64,000 bases of DNA from JAMLJG01 sp035327585 (GTDB lineage: Bacteria; Verrucomicrobiota; Kiritimatiellia; CAIVKH01). The translations under genes and the position numbers were made by a program. The notes under the pieces were generated by a model. The model had not been told where the DNA came from. It saw only the letters and a program-made list of their open reading frames with translations, and ran no database searches. Each line of letters opens with the position of its first letter. Position 1 is the first letter of the stretch. The stretch covers positions 92,050 through 156,049 of the forward strand of contig DAOLDD010000005.1 in the NCBI GenBank assembly GCA_035327585.1. Reading direction: 5' to 3'. Below are positions 16,598-24,318 of this stretch, one piece after another.

Positions 16598-17077
16598 CTA
16601 CTTCCGCGGCGTGTAGCCTTCGGGGAACCAGACTTTCACGCGCGCGCGCTGGCGGCCGTGTTGCAGGGCGGCGCCGTGGGTTTTGTAGTAGAGGTCGAGG
16701 TGCCAGCCCTTGATGTCGCCGCCGCGATCCTCGACGCGGCCAACGCCGTACCCGGGAATTTCGATGATGGTGCCGAACGGGAAAATCGACGTGTCCGCCG
16801 CCAGCGTGCCCGGCTTCGCCATCGCGCCGCTCGCCGTCTGCCCGATTTTCTTCGGCTTGCCCTTCAACGGGCCCGACGCGAACACCGGCCGACCGTACCA
16901 GTTCCGCTTCCATCCGCAACACTCGCTGCACGGACAATAGCCGGTTGTGATCACGACGTACTCCGCCGGTTTCACCCCGCGCGGCGGCCTGATCGACGCG
17001 CGCGGGTCAAACAGGGAACACCCCGCAAGCCCCGCCGCGAGCGCCAGCGGCATGATCCACGCGCGAAAACGCATCAT
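16598..17077 (-). CDS. 3D-domain lipoprotein (MltA-like fold)
   Basis: 159 residues. The N-terminus 'MMRFRAWIMPLALAAGLAGC' is a lipoprotein signal with Cys20 as the anchor. The mature part is a single 3D domain: 'GTIIEIPGYGVGRVEDRGGDIKGWHLDLYY' contains the three conserved Asp of the name-giving motif. These domains occur in lytic transglycosylases (MltA) and Rpf-type cell-wall enzymes, so a peptidoglycan role in the periplasm is likely. An upstream 'YCPCSECCGW' Cys cluster is typical of stand-alone 3D proteins. Transcription probably starts at the ATG itself. Confidence 0.85.
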   Translation of the reverse strand: MMRFRAWIMPLALAAGLAGCSLFDPRASIRPPRGVKPAEYVVITTGYCPCSECCGWKRNWYGRPVFASGPLKGKPKKIGQTASGAMAKPGTLAADTSIFPFGTIIEIPGYGVGRVEDRGGDIKGWHLDLYYKTHGAALQHGRQRARVKVWFPEGYTPRK

Positions 17078-17083
17078 CCGACG

Positions 17084-17113
17084 ACTCTACCCGTTCAACC
17101 CCGCCGTGGGCAA
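17084..17113 (-). promoter_or_regulatory. Predicted leaderless promoter of the 3D-domain gene
   Basis: On the minus strand TTGCCC, an 18-base spacer and TAGAGT, then six bases (cgtcgg) to the ATG at 17077. No Shine-Dalgarno sequence. Confidence 0.5.
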
Positions 17114-17122
17114 AAAAGTTTT

Positions 17123-17152
17123 TCCGCCTGAGGCGGATCCGCCTTTGGCGGA
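17123..17152. repeat. 30-base palindrome of two CCGCC-GGCGG hairpins
   Basis: TCCGCCTGAGGCGGA followed by TCCGCCTTTGGCGGA, sharing the central base pairs, so the whole is a near-perfect palindrome. It lies between the metal-efflux operon and the 3D-domain gene. In the minus direction it is followed by AAAAAC and six T, so it may end transcription of the efflux operon. Confidence 0.7.
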
Positions 17153-17171
17153 ACAGACGTTGCACGCGCGG

Positions 17172-17621
17172 TCAGTGTGCGTGGCCGTGGTGGTCCTCGC
17201 CCGCGTGGTCGCAGGTACAGGCGTATTCGGCGAGGTTGCAGCCACCGCACTGCTCCGCATGATAGGTGATCCGGAAGTTCTGGGTCCGGGCCTCGGGTGC
17301 GGACTGGATGCGCACGACGATGCGGTAGCCGTCGCCCTCGGGCAGCGGCGTCGCCGAGACGAGGGCGTCGCCCTCCTTCACCAGCGCGAGCTGCGTCTTG
17401 CCGGTCGGCGCTTCGGCAATCACCGTGACACGCTGTTCCGCGGGCGCTAAGAGGCGCAGGTCGGCGTCATAGAAACGAACCTCCACCTTGCGGTCGGCGT
17501 TTACGAAGAACTCCGCGCGCGGCGCGTCGTTCTCCAGCAGCTTGCCGCCCTTCGGCCCGGCCACGGTGGCCGCCTGCGCGGTCATCGCACCCACCAGCAT
17601 CAATATCATCAGCCATTTCAT
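17172..17621 (-). CDS. Periplasmic protein with His/Cys metal-binding tail, efflux operon
   Basis: 149 residues with a signal peptide ('MKWLMILMLVGAMTAQA'). The body is beta-rich ('GGKLLENDAPRAEFFVNADRKVEVRFYDADL'). The tail packs likely metal ligands: 'CGGCNLAEYACTCDHAGEDHHGHAH', shown here in two parts as CGGC, CTC and HHGHAH. It overlaps the czcA stop by 4 bases, so it is the last gene of the efflux operon. A periplasmic metal-binding or delivery role is inferred from tail and position. Confidence 0.75.
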   Translation of the reverse strand: MKWLMILMLVGAMTAQAATVAGPKGGKLLENDAPRAEFFVNADRKVEVRFYDADLRLLAPAEQRVTVIAEAPTGKTQLALVKEGDALVSATPLPEGDGYRIVVRIQSAPEARTQNFRITYHAEQCGGCNLAEYACTCDHAGEDHHGHAH

Positions 17622-20600
17622 GTCGGTTCTCCCCGGGGTTCATTGCGTTGTTCGATCCAGCGGTACAGCGTTGGCAACAGGACGAGTGTCAGGAAGGTCG
17701 AGGTCAGGATGCCGCCGATCACGACGGTCGCCAGCGGACGCTGCACTTCAGCGCCCGCGCCACTCGCGAGCGCCATCGGCACAAACCCAAAACTCGCGAC
17801 GAGCGCGGTCATCAGCACAGGGCGCAGGCGCGCCAGCGAACCCTCCGCCACCGCGTCGCGCACGGATTGCCCCGCCGCGCGCAACTGGTTGAAGCAACTG
17901 ATCATGACCACGCCGTTCAACACGGCGACGCCGCTGAGCGCGATGAAGCCGATGCCCGCGGAGATGCTGAACGGCATGTCGCGCAACCAGAGGGCGAGGA
18001 TGCCGCCCGTCGCGGCCAGCGGGATGCCCGTATAGACGACGAGCGCCTGGTGCACGCTGCCGAAGGCGAAGAAAATGAGGACGAAGATGACCAGCAGGGC
18101 GGCGGGCACAATGACGCCCAGCCGCGCGCGCGCCTCCTGCAGGTTCTTGAACTGGCCGCCGAACTCGATGGAATAGCCCGGCGGAAGTTGAATGGAACGG
18201 GCCACGGCAGCCTGCGCCTCCCGTACAAAGCCCTCCACATCGCGGCCGCGCAGATTGACCATGACCGCCGCGCGCCGCTGGGCGAATTCGCGGGTGATGG
18301 CACTCACGCGCTCCTCGACGTGGAAGTCCGCCACCTGACCGAGCTGCAACAAGCCGCCGTCATCCGTCCGCACCGGGAGCCCCTTGATGACGTCCACCCG
18401 CTTGCGCAACGCCTCCTCCATCCGCACGACAATCGGAAAGCGGCGGTTGCCCTCCACCAGCAGGCCCAGCTCCTCGCCCGCGAGCGCGTGGGCGATCACG
18501 CTGTTGATTTCCTCCGCGTGCAGGTTGTGCCGCGCCATCGCCTCGCGATTGAGGGTGATCTCCAGCATGGGCGCCTTGCCGAGGGCGTCGAACTCCACGT
18601 CGGCCGCGCCCCGAATGGTTTCGAGCAATTCGCGTACCTCGCCCGCCACGCGCTCCAGCGTCGGATGGTCTTCACCGAACACTTTTACGGCGATGTCCGC
18701 GCGCGTCCCTTCCAGGATTTCGTTGAAGCGCATTTCGATGGGCTGCGAAAACAAATACGACTGGCCCGGCACGCGGATCGACAGTTCCATGCTCATCAGG
18801 TCGGCCAGTTCGTCTTTCGTGATGGTGCGCCCGTCGATTTTTCGCCACGTCGATTCGGGCTCAAAAAAGATGTAACAGTCGGCCACGTTGACCCCCATCG
18901 GGTCCGTCGCAATTTCCGCCGTACCGATGCGCGAAAAGGTGTGGCTGACTTCCGGGAAGGCCTCCAACAGCACGCGCTCCGCCTTCTTCTGCATGTCGAG
19001 CGAGGCGTCGAGCCCGATGCTGGTGGTGCGGATCATGTGCGTCGCGAAAGCGCCCTCGTCGAGCTGGGGCACGAACTCGGCCCCGAGCTTCTGGAAGATC
19101 GTGAGCGACCAGGCGACCAGCAGGATCGCGGAAACGACGACCAGCCAGCGCAGGCGAAACGCGAGACGCAGCGTGGGCGCATACGCCTTCTTCAACCACG
19201 CGATGAGCGCGTTGTCCTTTTCGCTGATTTTTCCGCGCAGGAGGAGCGAGCACAAAACCGGCATCAACGTCATCGCGAGGACCAGCGCGCCGATGAGCGC
19301 CATCATGACCGTCAGCGCCATCGGCTTGAACATCTTCCCCTCGATCCCGGTCAGCGCGAGGATCGGCAGGTAAACAATCGTGATGATGAGCACGCCAAAG
19401 AAGGTGGGGGTGCCCACCTCCCTGCACGCGTCCCGCACGGTTTCGTGCCGCTCGTGCGGCGTCAATACGCGACCCAGGGCGTGTTGGCGCAACCCGAGCC
19501 GGCGGACCGTGTTTTCCACCATCACCACGGCGCCGTCGATGATCAGGCCGAAGTCCACCGCGCCGAGGCTCATCAAATTGCCGGACACGCGCGTCTGCAC
19601 CATGCCCGTGATGGCGAAGAGAAACGACAGCGGGATCGCCAGCGAAACGATCAGCGCCGCGCGGAAATTGCCGAGCAGCAGGAAGAGGATCGCCATGACC
19701 AGGATCGCGCCCTCGGCCAGATTCTTCTCCACCGTGGCAATCGTGCGATCCACGAGGTCCGTCCGGTCATACCCCGTGGTGATGCGCACGCCGTCGGGCA
19801 GGCGCGCGCGAATTTCCCCCAATTTCGCCGCCACGCGCTTGGACACAATCCGGCTGTTCTCGCCCGACAGCATCATCGCGGCGCCCAGCACCGCCTCTTC
19901 TCCATCCCACGTGGAAGCGCCCGTACGCACGTTGGAACCGATGCCCACCGCGGCGACGTCGCCCACCCGGAGCGGCGCAGCACCGGCCCGGAACCGGATC
20001 GGCAGCGCGGCGATTTCCTCCGCCGTCGTGACGCGGCCCGCGGCGCGGATGACTACCTGTTCGCCGCCCATCTGCACGGCCCCGCCCCCCGCGTTCTCCA
20101 CATTCTCCGCGACCACCTCCGCGACTTCCGCGAACGTGAGGCCTGCGCCAAACAACTTCTCGGGGTCGGGCATGACGACGATTTGCTTTTCATAGCCGCC
20201 CGAGGTGTTGACCTCCGCAATGCCCGGCACCGCGCGCAACTGCGGCTTGATGATGAAGTCCTGGATCTGGCTCAACTCCATCAACTGCTCGTACTCGCTC
20301 GCGGGCTTGTTGGTCGCGTCGGGCGCGTATTCAACGACGTAGTAGTAGATCTCGCCGAGCCCCGTGGAGATCGGCGCGAGCTTCGGCGTCAGCCCGGGCG
20401 GCAAGGCATCCACCGCGTTGAGCAGGCGTTCGCTCACCAGTTGGCGCGCGCGATAGAGGTCGGTGCCGTCCTTGAAGACGAGCGTGATTTGCGACAGGCC
20501 GAACTTGGACAGCGAGCGGAGCTCCAGCATACCGGGCACGCCCGCCAGCTCGATCTCCAGCGGGAAGGTGACCAGCTTTTCAATTTCCTCCGGCGCGAGG

Positions 20601-20764
20601 GCGGGCACCTCCGTGTTCACCTGCACCTGGGTGTTTGTGATGTCCGGCACGGCGTCCACCGGCAGATGAACCGCCGACCAGACGCCCGCCACCAGCAGGG
20701 CGGCGGCGACCAGCAGCACGAAGGGCCGCTGTCGAAGTGAAAAATCAAGCAGGCTGTTAATCAT
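17618..20764 (-). CDS. czcA: Heavy-metal efflux RND transporter (CzcA-type)
   Basis: 1048 residues, the inner-membrane proton/metal antiporter of a tripartite CzcCBA pump. N-terminus 'RPFVLLVAAALLVAGVW' is the first membrane helix, then 'PDITNTQVQVNTEVPALAPEEIEKLVTFPLE', diagnostic for metal RND pumps. The fourth helix has 'DFGLIIDGAVVMVEN', the DFG-DGA-VEN pattern of divalent-cation (Co, Zn, Cd, Ni) exporters and not the Cu/Ag CusA pattern. Length is normal. Ten bases separate it from the upstream czcB gene, and its stop overlaps the next gene. Confidence 0.93.
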   Translation of the reverse strand: MINSLLDFSLRQRPFVLLVAAALLVAGVWSAVHLPVDAVPDITNTQVQVNTEVPALAPEEIEKLVTFPLEIELAGVPGMLELRSLSKFGLSQITLVFKDGTDLYRARQLVSERLLNAVDALPPGLTPKLAPISTGLGEIYYYVVEYAPDATNKPASEYEQLMELSQIQDFIIKPQLRAVPGIAEVNTSGGYEKQIVVMPDPEKLFGAGLTFAEVAEVVAENVENAGGGAVQMGGEQVVIRAAGRVTTAEEIAALPIRFRAGAAPLRVGDVAAVGIGSNVRTGASTWDGEEAVLGAAMMLSGENSRIVSKRVAAKLGEIRARLPDGVRITTGYDRTDLVDRTIATVEKNLAEGAILVMAILFLLLGNFRAALIVSLAIPLSFLFAITGMVQTRVSGNLMSLGAVDFGLIIDGAVVMVENTVRRLGLRQHALGRVLTPHERHETVRDACREVGTPTFFGVLIITIVYLPILALTGIEGKMFKPMALTVMMALIGALVLAMTLMPVLCSLLLRGKISEKDNALIAWLKKAYAPTLRLAFRLRWLVVVSAILLVAWSLTIFQKLGAEFVPQLDEGAFATHMIRTTSIGLDASLDMQKKAERVLLEAFPEVSHTFSRIGTAEIATDPMGVNVADCYIFFEPESTWRKIDGRTITKDELADLMSMELSIRVPGQSYLFSQPIEMRFNEILEGTRADIAVKVFGEDHPTLERVAGEVRELLETIRGAADVEFDALGKAPMLEITLNREAMARHNLHAEEINSVIAHALAGEELGLLVEGNRRFPIVVRMEEALRKRVDVIKGLPVRTDDGGLLQLGQVADFHVEERVSAITREFAQRRAAVMVNLRGRDVEGFVREAQAAVARSIQLPPGYSIEFGGQFKNLQEARARLGVIVPAALLVIFVLIFFAFGSVHQALVVYTGIPLAATGGILALWLRDMPFSISAGIGFIALSGVAVLNGVVMISCFNQLRAAGQSVRDAVAEGSLARLRPVLMTALVASFGFVPMALASGAGAEVQRPLATVVIGGILTSTFLTLVLLPTLYRWIEQRNEPRGEPT

Positions 20765-20773
20765 GGTTTGTCT

Positions 20774-21481
20774 CTAATGACTGTGGCCCCCGCCCTTGGT
20801 GGCGCGGAGCTCGATGAGGTACAGCGTCTCGACGGGATGCGTGACGACTTGGTCGCCGCCGTACAGGCCGTCCGTAATTTCAATGTAGTCGCCACGCCGT
20901 GCGCCGGTGCCGATCGCGGTGCGCAGGTAGGCGCCGCCGTTGACGACATAGGCGAACGCACCAAAGGCGCTCTCCAGCACCGCGGTGTGGGGAATCATGG
21001 GCACGGCCTCCGCCGGGGCGAGTTCCGCGAAGGCGTGTACAAATTCCCCCACCTGCCACGCCCGATCGCGGTCCTGGAACCGGAACAAGACCTCCACGCG
21101 ACGGCTGTCCGGCGGCACCGGGTGAACCAGACGAACGACGGCGCCCGTACTCGACGCCTGTGGGCCTTGGATGCGAAGCGCTGTTCCGGTGACGAGCATA
21201 CCCGCCGCCGGGGAGTCCACCCAGGCGCTCGCGTGTGCGAAGCCCGGCGGCTCATCCCGCCACCGCGCTTCTGCGCCGGCCTCGCGATAGACCTGTGCGG
21301 TGATGAGGAGGTTCCGGGGCGCCGTCCGCTCCTCCACCTCGGCCACGGTCAGCCCGATCGCGGCCCGGGTCGCCGCGCCGAGTAATACGCCCACCCCTTC
21401 TTTGAAGGACGCGCCCTCTCGCGCCTCCTGCCCGAAGACCGGTAGCGCGGCAAGCAACAAAAGGAGGATTAGTGGCCTCAT
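20774..21481 (-). CDS. Unusually short periplasmic adaptor (CzcB/CusB-like)
   Basis: 235 residues including a signal peptide ('RPLILLLLLAALPVFGQ'). The recognisable part is the C-terminal half: 'VLFRFQDRDRAWQVGEFVHAFAEL', 'MIPHTAVLESAFGAFAYVVNGGAYLRTAIGTGARRGDYIEITDGLYGGDQVVTHP', which is the beta-barrel and membrane-proximal region of a membrane-fusion protein, ending in 'GGGHSH'. The lipoyl domain and the coiled-coil hairpin that contact the outer-membrane channel are not visible, and the protein is about 40 percent shorter than usual adaptors. The ATG at 21481 overlaps the czcC stop. Confidence 0.75.
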   Translation of the reverse strand: MRPLILLLLLAALPVFGQEAREGASFKEGVGVLLGAATRAAIGLTVAEVEERTAPRNLLITAQVYREAGAEARWRDEPPGFAHASAWVDSPAAGMLVTGTALRIQGPQASSTGAVVRLVHPVPPDSRRVEVLFRFQDRDRAWQVGEFVHAFAELAPAEAVPMIPHTAVLESAFGAFAYVVNGGAYLRTAIGTGARRGDYIEITDGLYGGDQVVTHPVETLYLIELRATKGGGHSH

Positions 21482-22722
21482 GGCTGTGCCTCCCCGCGTG
21501 CCGTCGAACCGGTGAGCCATTCCAGTTCAGCGGCGGCTGTCAGCGCGTCCAACAGGGCTTCCTGCCTCGCGCCATACACGGATAGAAAGGTGAGCTGTGT
21601 CTCCAAAAACAACTGAACCGGAATCGAGCCGAGCCGGTACTGGCGATCCGCCAGCTCGGCTGCGTCACGCAGGCGATTCACCAGATCGGGCGGAACGGTC
21701 TGCAGTTTCGCTCGCGCGGTTTCATAGCAGGCGAGGCGCTGGGAAAGTTCGTCCTGTGCCGCGAGCGTTTCCGCCGCGCGTTCCGCTTCCGCGCGCGCCA
21801 GCCCGGCCGTTGCCGCGTCGCGGGCGATGCGCCGTTGCTTCCCCCACGTCAGTGGCAGCGACACCGCAAGGCCGATGGTTGTCTCGGTCTCGCCCGCCTC
21901 CTCGCGCGACAGGAAGGGGCCCAGGCCCATATCCGGTTTTGCATCCAGTACGGCGGCGCGCGCTTCGCGGCGCGCGCGTTCCAGTTCGGCGAGCCGTTTC
22001 AGCGCCGCCGGACTGCGCTCCATGCGCGCGACCAGATCAGCCTGTGCATACGTGTTCGTTGGCGGAGTCAGGGCGCCCGTCAGCACCAGCGCCGCACCGG
22101 CTTCACGCCCGAGCAGAAGATTCAGCGAGGTGCGCGCACGGCGCTCCCGCGCATCGGCGTCGATGGCGGCCGCATCCACTTCAACGAGGCTGCCCTCAAC
22201 CACACGAATCTCCAACTGAAGCGCCGGACTCGCGGCGGGCCGCTGGCCGAGCAACCCGACCATCGCGCGCGTACGCTCTGCAACGCTTCGGGCGGCGCCG
22301 GCCTCCGAGCGGGCGCTCAGATACGCATACGCGAGCATGCGCACCTGCAAGTCGATGTCGCGCCGAAGCTGTTCGCGCGCGGCCTCGGCCACCCCGACAC
22401 CGCTTTCGGCCACCCCGATTCGTGCGGCGCGTTTTTCACGGCGCTCGAGCGGAAAGAGGAGTTCGGCATCAACACTATAGCCGGTTTCGGGTTGGGCGTC
22501 TTTGTACCCGACGGCCACCCCGGCTTCGGGAGCCGGCCGCAACGCGGCCTGACGCTGCGCCGCGCGCGCGGCGTCGAACGCCGCATCGGCCGCCGTCAAG
22601 GCCGGATGTCGCGAGGCGACAGCCGCGATGGCGTCGTCAAGGCCAAGGGCCGGGAACTGGGCCTCGGCGTCGCCGAGCAGCGCGGTCGAGACCACGAGGA
22701 CAAAAAGGATGGAGCGAGACAC
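21478..22722 (-). CDS. TolC-family outer-membrane factor (CzcC-like)
   Basis: 414 residues with a signal peptide ('ILFVLVVSTALLGDAEAQ'). The long helical body ('ALGLDDAIAAVASRHPALTAADAAFDAARAAQRQAAL', then 'PLTWGKQRRIARDAATAGLARAEAERAAETLAAQDELSQRL') is typical of the outer-membrane channel of metal RND pumps. Translation begins at GTG, set by 'ggagg' five bases upstream. Adaptor and pump genes follow with overlap and short spacing. Confidence 0.88.
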   Translation of the reverse strand: MSRSILFVLVVSTALLGDAEAQFPALGLDDAIAAVASRHPALTAADAAFDAARAAQRQAALRPAPEAGVAVGYKDAQPETGYSVDAELLFPLERREKRAARIGVAESGVGVAEAAREQLRRDIDLQVRMLAYAYLSARSEAGAARSVAERTRAMVGLLGQRPAASPALQLEIRVVEGSLVEVDAAAIDADARERRARTSLNLLLGREAGAALVLTGALTPPTNTYAQADLVARMERSPAALKRLAELERARREARAAVLDAKPDMGLGPFLSREEAGETETTIGLAVSLPLTWGKQRRIARDAATAGLARAEAERAAETLAAQDELSQRLACYETARAKLQTVPPDLVNRLRDAAELADRQYRLGSIPVQLFLETQLTFLSVYGARQEALLDALTAAAELEWLTGSTARGEAQP

Positions 22723-22773
22723 AAGACCTCCGCAAATTGAGCAGGAAACGCAAACGTTAAGGGCGTGAAGATG

Positions 22774-22793
22774 GCGCCACCCCGCGGTGGCGC
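22774..22793. repeat. 8-bp GC-rich hairpin between the first two efflux genes
   Basis: GCGCCACC, loop CCGC, GGTGGCGC. It lies just after the stop of the first gene of the efflux operon on the minus strand. With no T-tract it is more likely an RNA-stabilising or repeat hairpin than a terminator. Confidence 0.5.
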
Positions 22794-22797
22794 GGCC

Positions 22798-23112
22798 CTA
22801 GGCGCGCGGAGGTTCAAACGGCGGACTCAACACCAACGTGCCGGTGCAGACCGGCTCGCGGGCAACTACGTAGGCCACAAGTGCGGGCCGTTGAAGGGCG
22901 GTCACGGCGACCGGCGCCAGGGCCGATGCGTGGGCGGAACCGCAGTTGTGAATCACAGCACACGACTCGTGTTGTGCGCCGTGGTGCGCATCCTCGTGGT
23001 GACATTCGGCCGGGAACGGCCACAAGACCGCGAACAAAACAAACGCCAGCGCACACGCCATCCAGGTGAGCGGAGTGCTGCGGGCGTCCTGTTGTCGCGA
23101 GGGTAAAAGCAT
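22798..23112 (-). CDS. Small His/Cys-containing membrane or secreted protein, first gene of efflux operon
   Basis: About 104 residues. A hydrophobic segment 'WMACALAFVLFAVLWPF' is followed by 'CHHEDAHHGAQHESCAVIHNCGSAH', shown here as CHHEDAHHGAQH and ESCAVIHNC, likely metal ligands, and then a second mildly hydrophobic region. Similar small proteins often precede czcC/cusC in PVC genomes. The start is uncertain: the ATG at 23112 lies eight bases after a strong -10 box, GTG at 23124 overlaps that box, and an ATG at 23061 would begin just before the membrane segment. Confidence 0.6.
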   Translation of the reverse strand: MLLPSRQQDARSTPLTWMACALAFVLFAVLWPFPAECHHEDAHHGAQHESCAVIHNCGSAHASALAPVAVTALQRPALVAYVVAREPVCTGTLVLSPPFEPPRA

Positions 23113-23120
23113 CGGGGTAT

Positions 23121-23149
23121 ACACTATGCCTCGTCGTCGCGGGTGTCAA
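23121..23149 (-). promoter_or_regulatory. Predicted promoter of the metal-efflux operon
   Basis: On the minus strand a consensus TTGACA, 17-base spacer and TAGTGT (extended TAGTGTAT). This is one of the best promoters in the window. I see no clear operator palindrome for a metal regulator. Confidence 0.65.
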
Positions 23150-23169
23150 CAGGGTGCCGCCGATTCGCG

Positions 23170-24318
23170 TCAACGCGCGAGGGGCGCATAGGCGCCGAGC
23201 AGGGCGGCGCGGTAGGCGGCGCGGCTGTGGCGGGTGCGGGCGCGTTCGGCGGCGGCGGCGCCGAGCCGGGACCGCGCGGGCGCGTCGGCGGCGAGGTCGC
23301 GCAAGGCCGCGCCCAGCGCGTCGGCGCGGGGTTCGACCAGCCGCGCGCAGGTCTCGTCGAGCACCTGGGTGTGCGACTCGATGCGGGTCGCGATGAGCGC
23401 GCGGCCGGCGGCGAGATAGGAATAGACCTTCATCGGCGTGTTGACGCCGCGCAGGCGCGGGGACACGAGGAGGTCGGCCTGCCCGAGGTAGTACATCAAG
23501 CGATCCAGCGGGCGCGGGCCGAGCAGATGCACGCGGCCGGCGAGCCCGCGCGCCTGGACGTGGCGGCGATAGGTGGCGACATCGGCGTCGCGGCCGCCGA
23601 TGATGACGAGCGCGAGGTCCGGGGCGCGCGCGGCTTCGAAGCCGTCGAGCAGGAGGTCGATGCCCTGATAGTGTTCGAGGTTGCCGACGTAGAGGGCGAG
23701 CGGGCCGCGGATGCCGAGCGTCGCGCGCAGGTCCTCGGTGTCCGCGGGGACGGGCGGAAATTCCATCGCCATGTCGTGCATCAACACGCGGCGTCCGCCG
23801 GGCGCGAAGCGGGCGGCCTTGTCGGCGAGGCTCTGGCAGACGGGCAGTACGAGGTCGGCGGAGCGCAGCGCGTGTTTTTCCGCGCCTTCGAGAAAACAGC
23901 GGAACAGCTTCAGCCAGCCCCATTTTTCCATGAGCTGGTCGGCCATTGAGGAGTCCATGTCGTACACGAGCTTCGCGCCGGCGCGGCGCGCGAGCGGGCG
24001 CGCGAAGAAGACGGCCTCTTCGCAGGCGTGCACGACGTCGTAGGTCTTTTCGCGGATCAGCCGTTTCGCGGCGGCGTAGAGGCGGAAATCGCAGGCGACC
24101 TTGGAGAAGGAGAACCCGATGGGCACGCGTGTGACGCCGGGCGGGCGCGGCGCGCGGACGATGCGCACGCCGGGCATTTCCACGTCGCGCCCGAAGGGGA
24201 AGGTGAGCAGGTCGACGCGGTGACCGGCTTCGCCGAGCGTCTCGGCGACCCACTTGACGGCGATGGGCGTGCCGCGCTCTTCGTAAAACGGCTGGGGGGC
24301 GAGCAGCAGGATGTTCAT
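23170..24318 (-). CDS. Glycosyltransferase family 4
   Basis: 382 residues. The N-terminal half has the GT4 pattern 'ILLLAPQPFYEERGTPIAVKWVAETL' and 'YDVVHACEEAVFFA', the C-terminal half 'LALYVGNLEHYQGIDLLLDGFEAA' (nucleotide-sugar side) and 'ADLLVSPRLRGVNTPMKVYSYLAAGRALIAT', where the retaining-GT E-x7-E motif is replaced by a G-x-N-x-P-M-K form. It probably adds a sugar to a cell-envelope glycan; donor and acceptor are unknown. The ATG overlaps the stop of the ankyrin/nuclease gene (ATGA). Confidence 0.88.
   Translation of the reverse strand: MNILLLAPQPFYEERGTPIAVKWVAETLGEAGHRVDLLTFPFGRDVEMPGVRIVRAPRPPGVTRVPIGFSFSKVACDFRLYAAAKRLIREKTYDVVHACEEAVFFARPLARRAGAKLVYDMDSSMADQLMEKWGWLKLFRCFLEGAEKHALRSADLVLPVCQSLADKAARFAPGGRRVLMHDMAMEFPPVPADTEDLRATLGIRGPLALYVGNLEHYQGIDLLLDGFEAARAPDLALVIIGGRDADVATYRRHVQARGLAGRVHLLGPRPLDRLMYYLGQADLLVSPRLRGVNTPMKVYSYLAAGRALIATRIESHTQVLDETCARLVEPRADALGAALRDLAADAPARSRLGAAAAERARTRHSRAAYRAALLGAYAPLAR

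Noticed and set aside
16588..16600. TAGGAT seven bases before the ATG of the membrane protein at 16587
   Set aside because: The TAG is the stop codon of the upstream gene and the two genes look like one operon.
17648..20740. 1030-residue plus-strand open frame opposite czcA
   Set aside because: Shadow of the RND pump gene; no recognisable motif.
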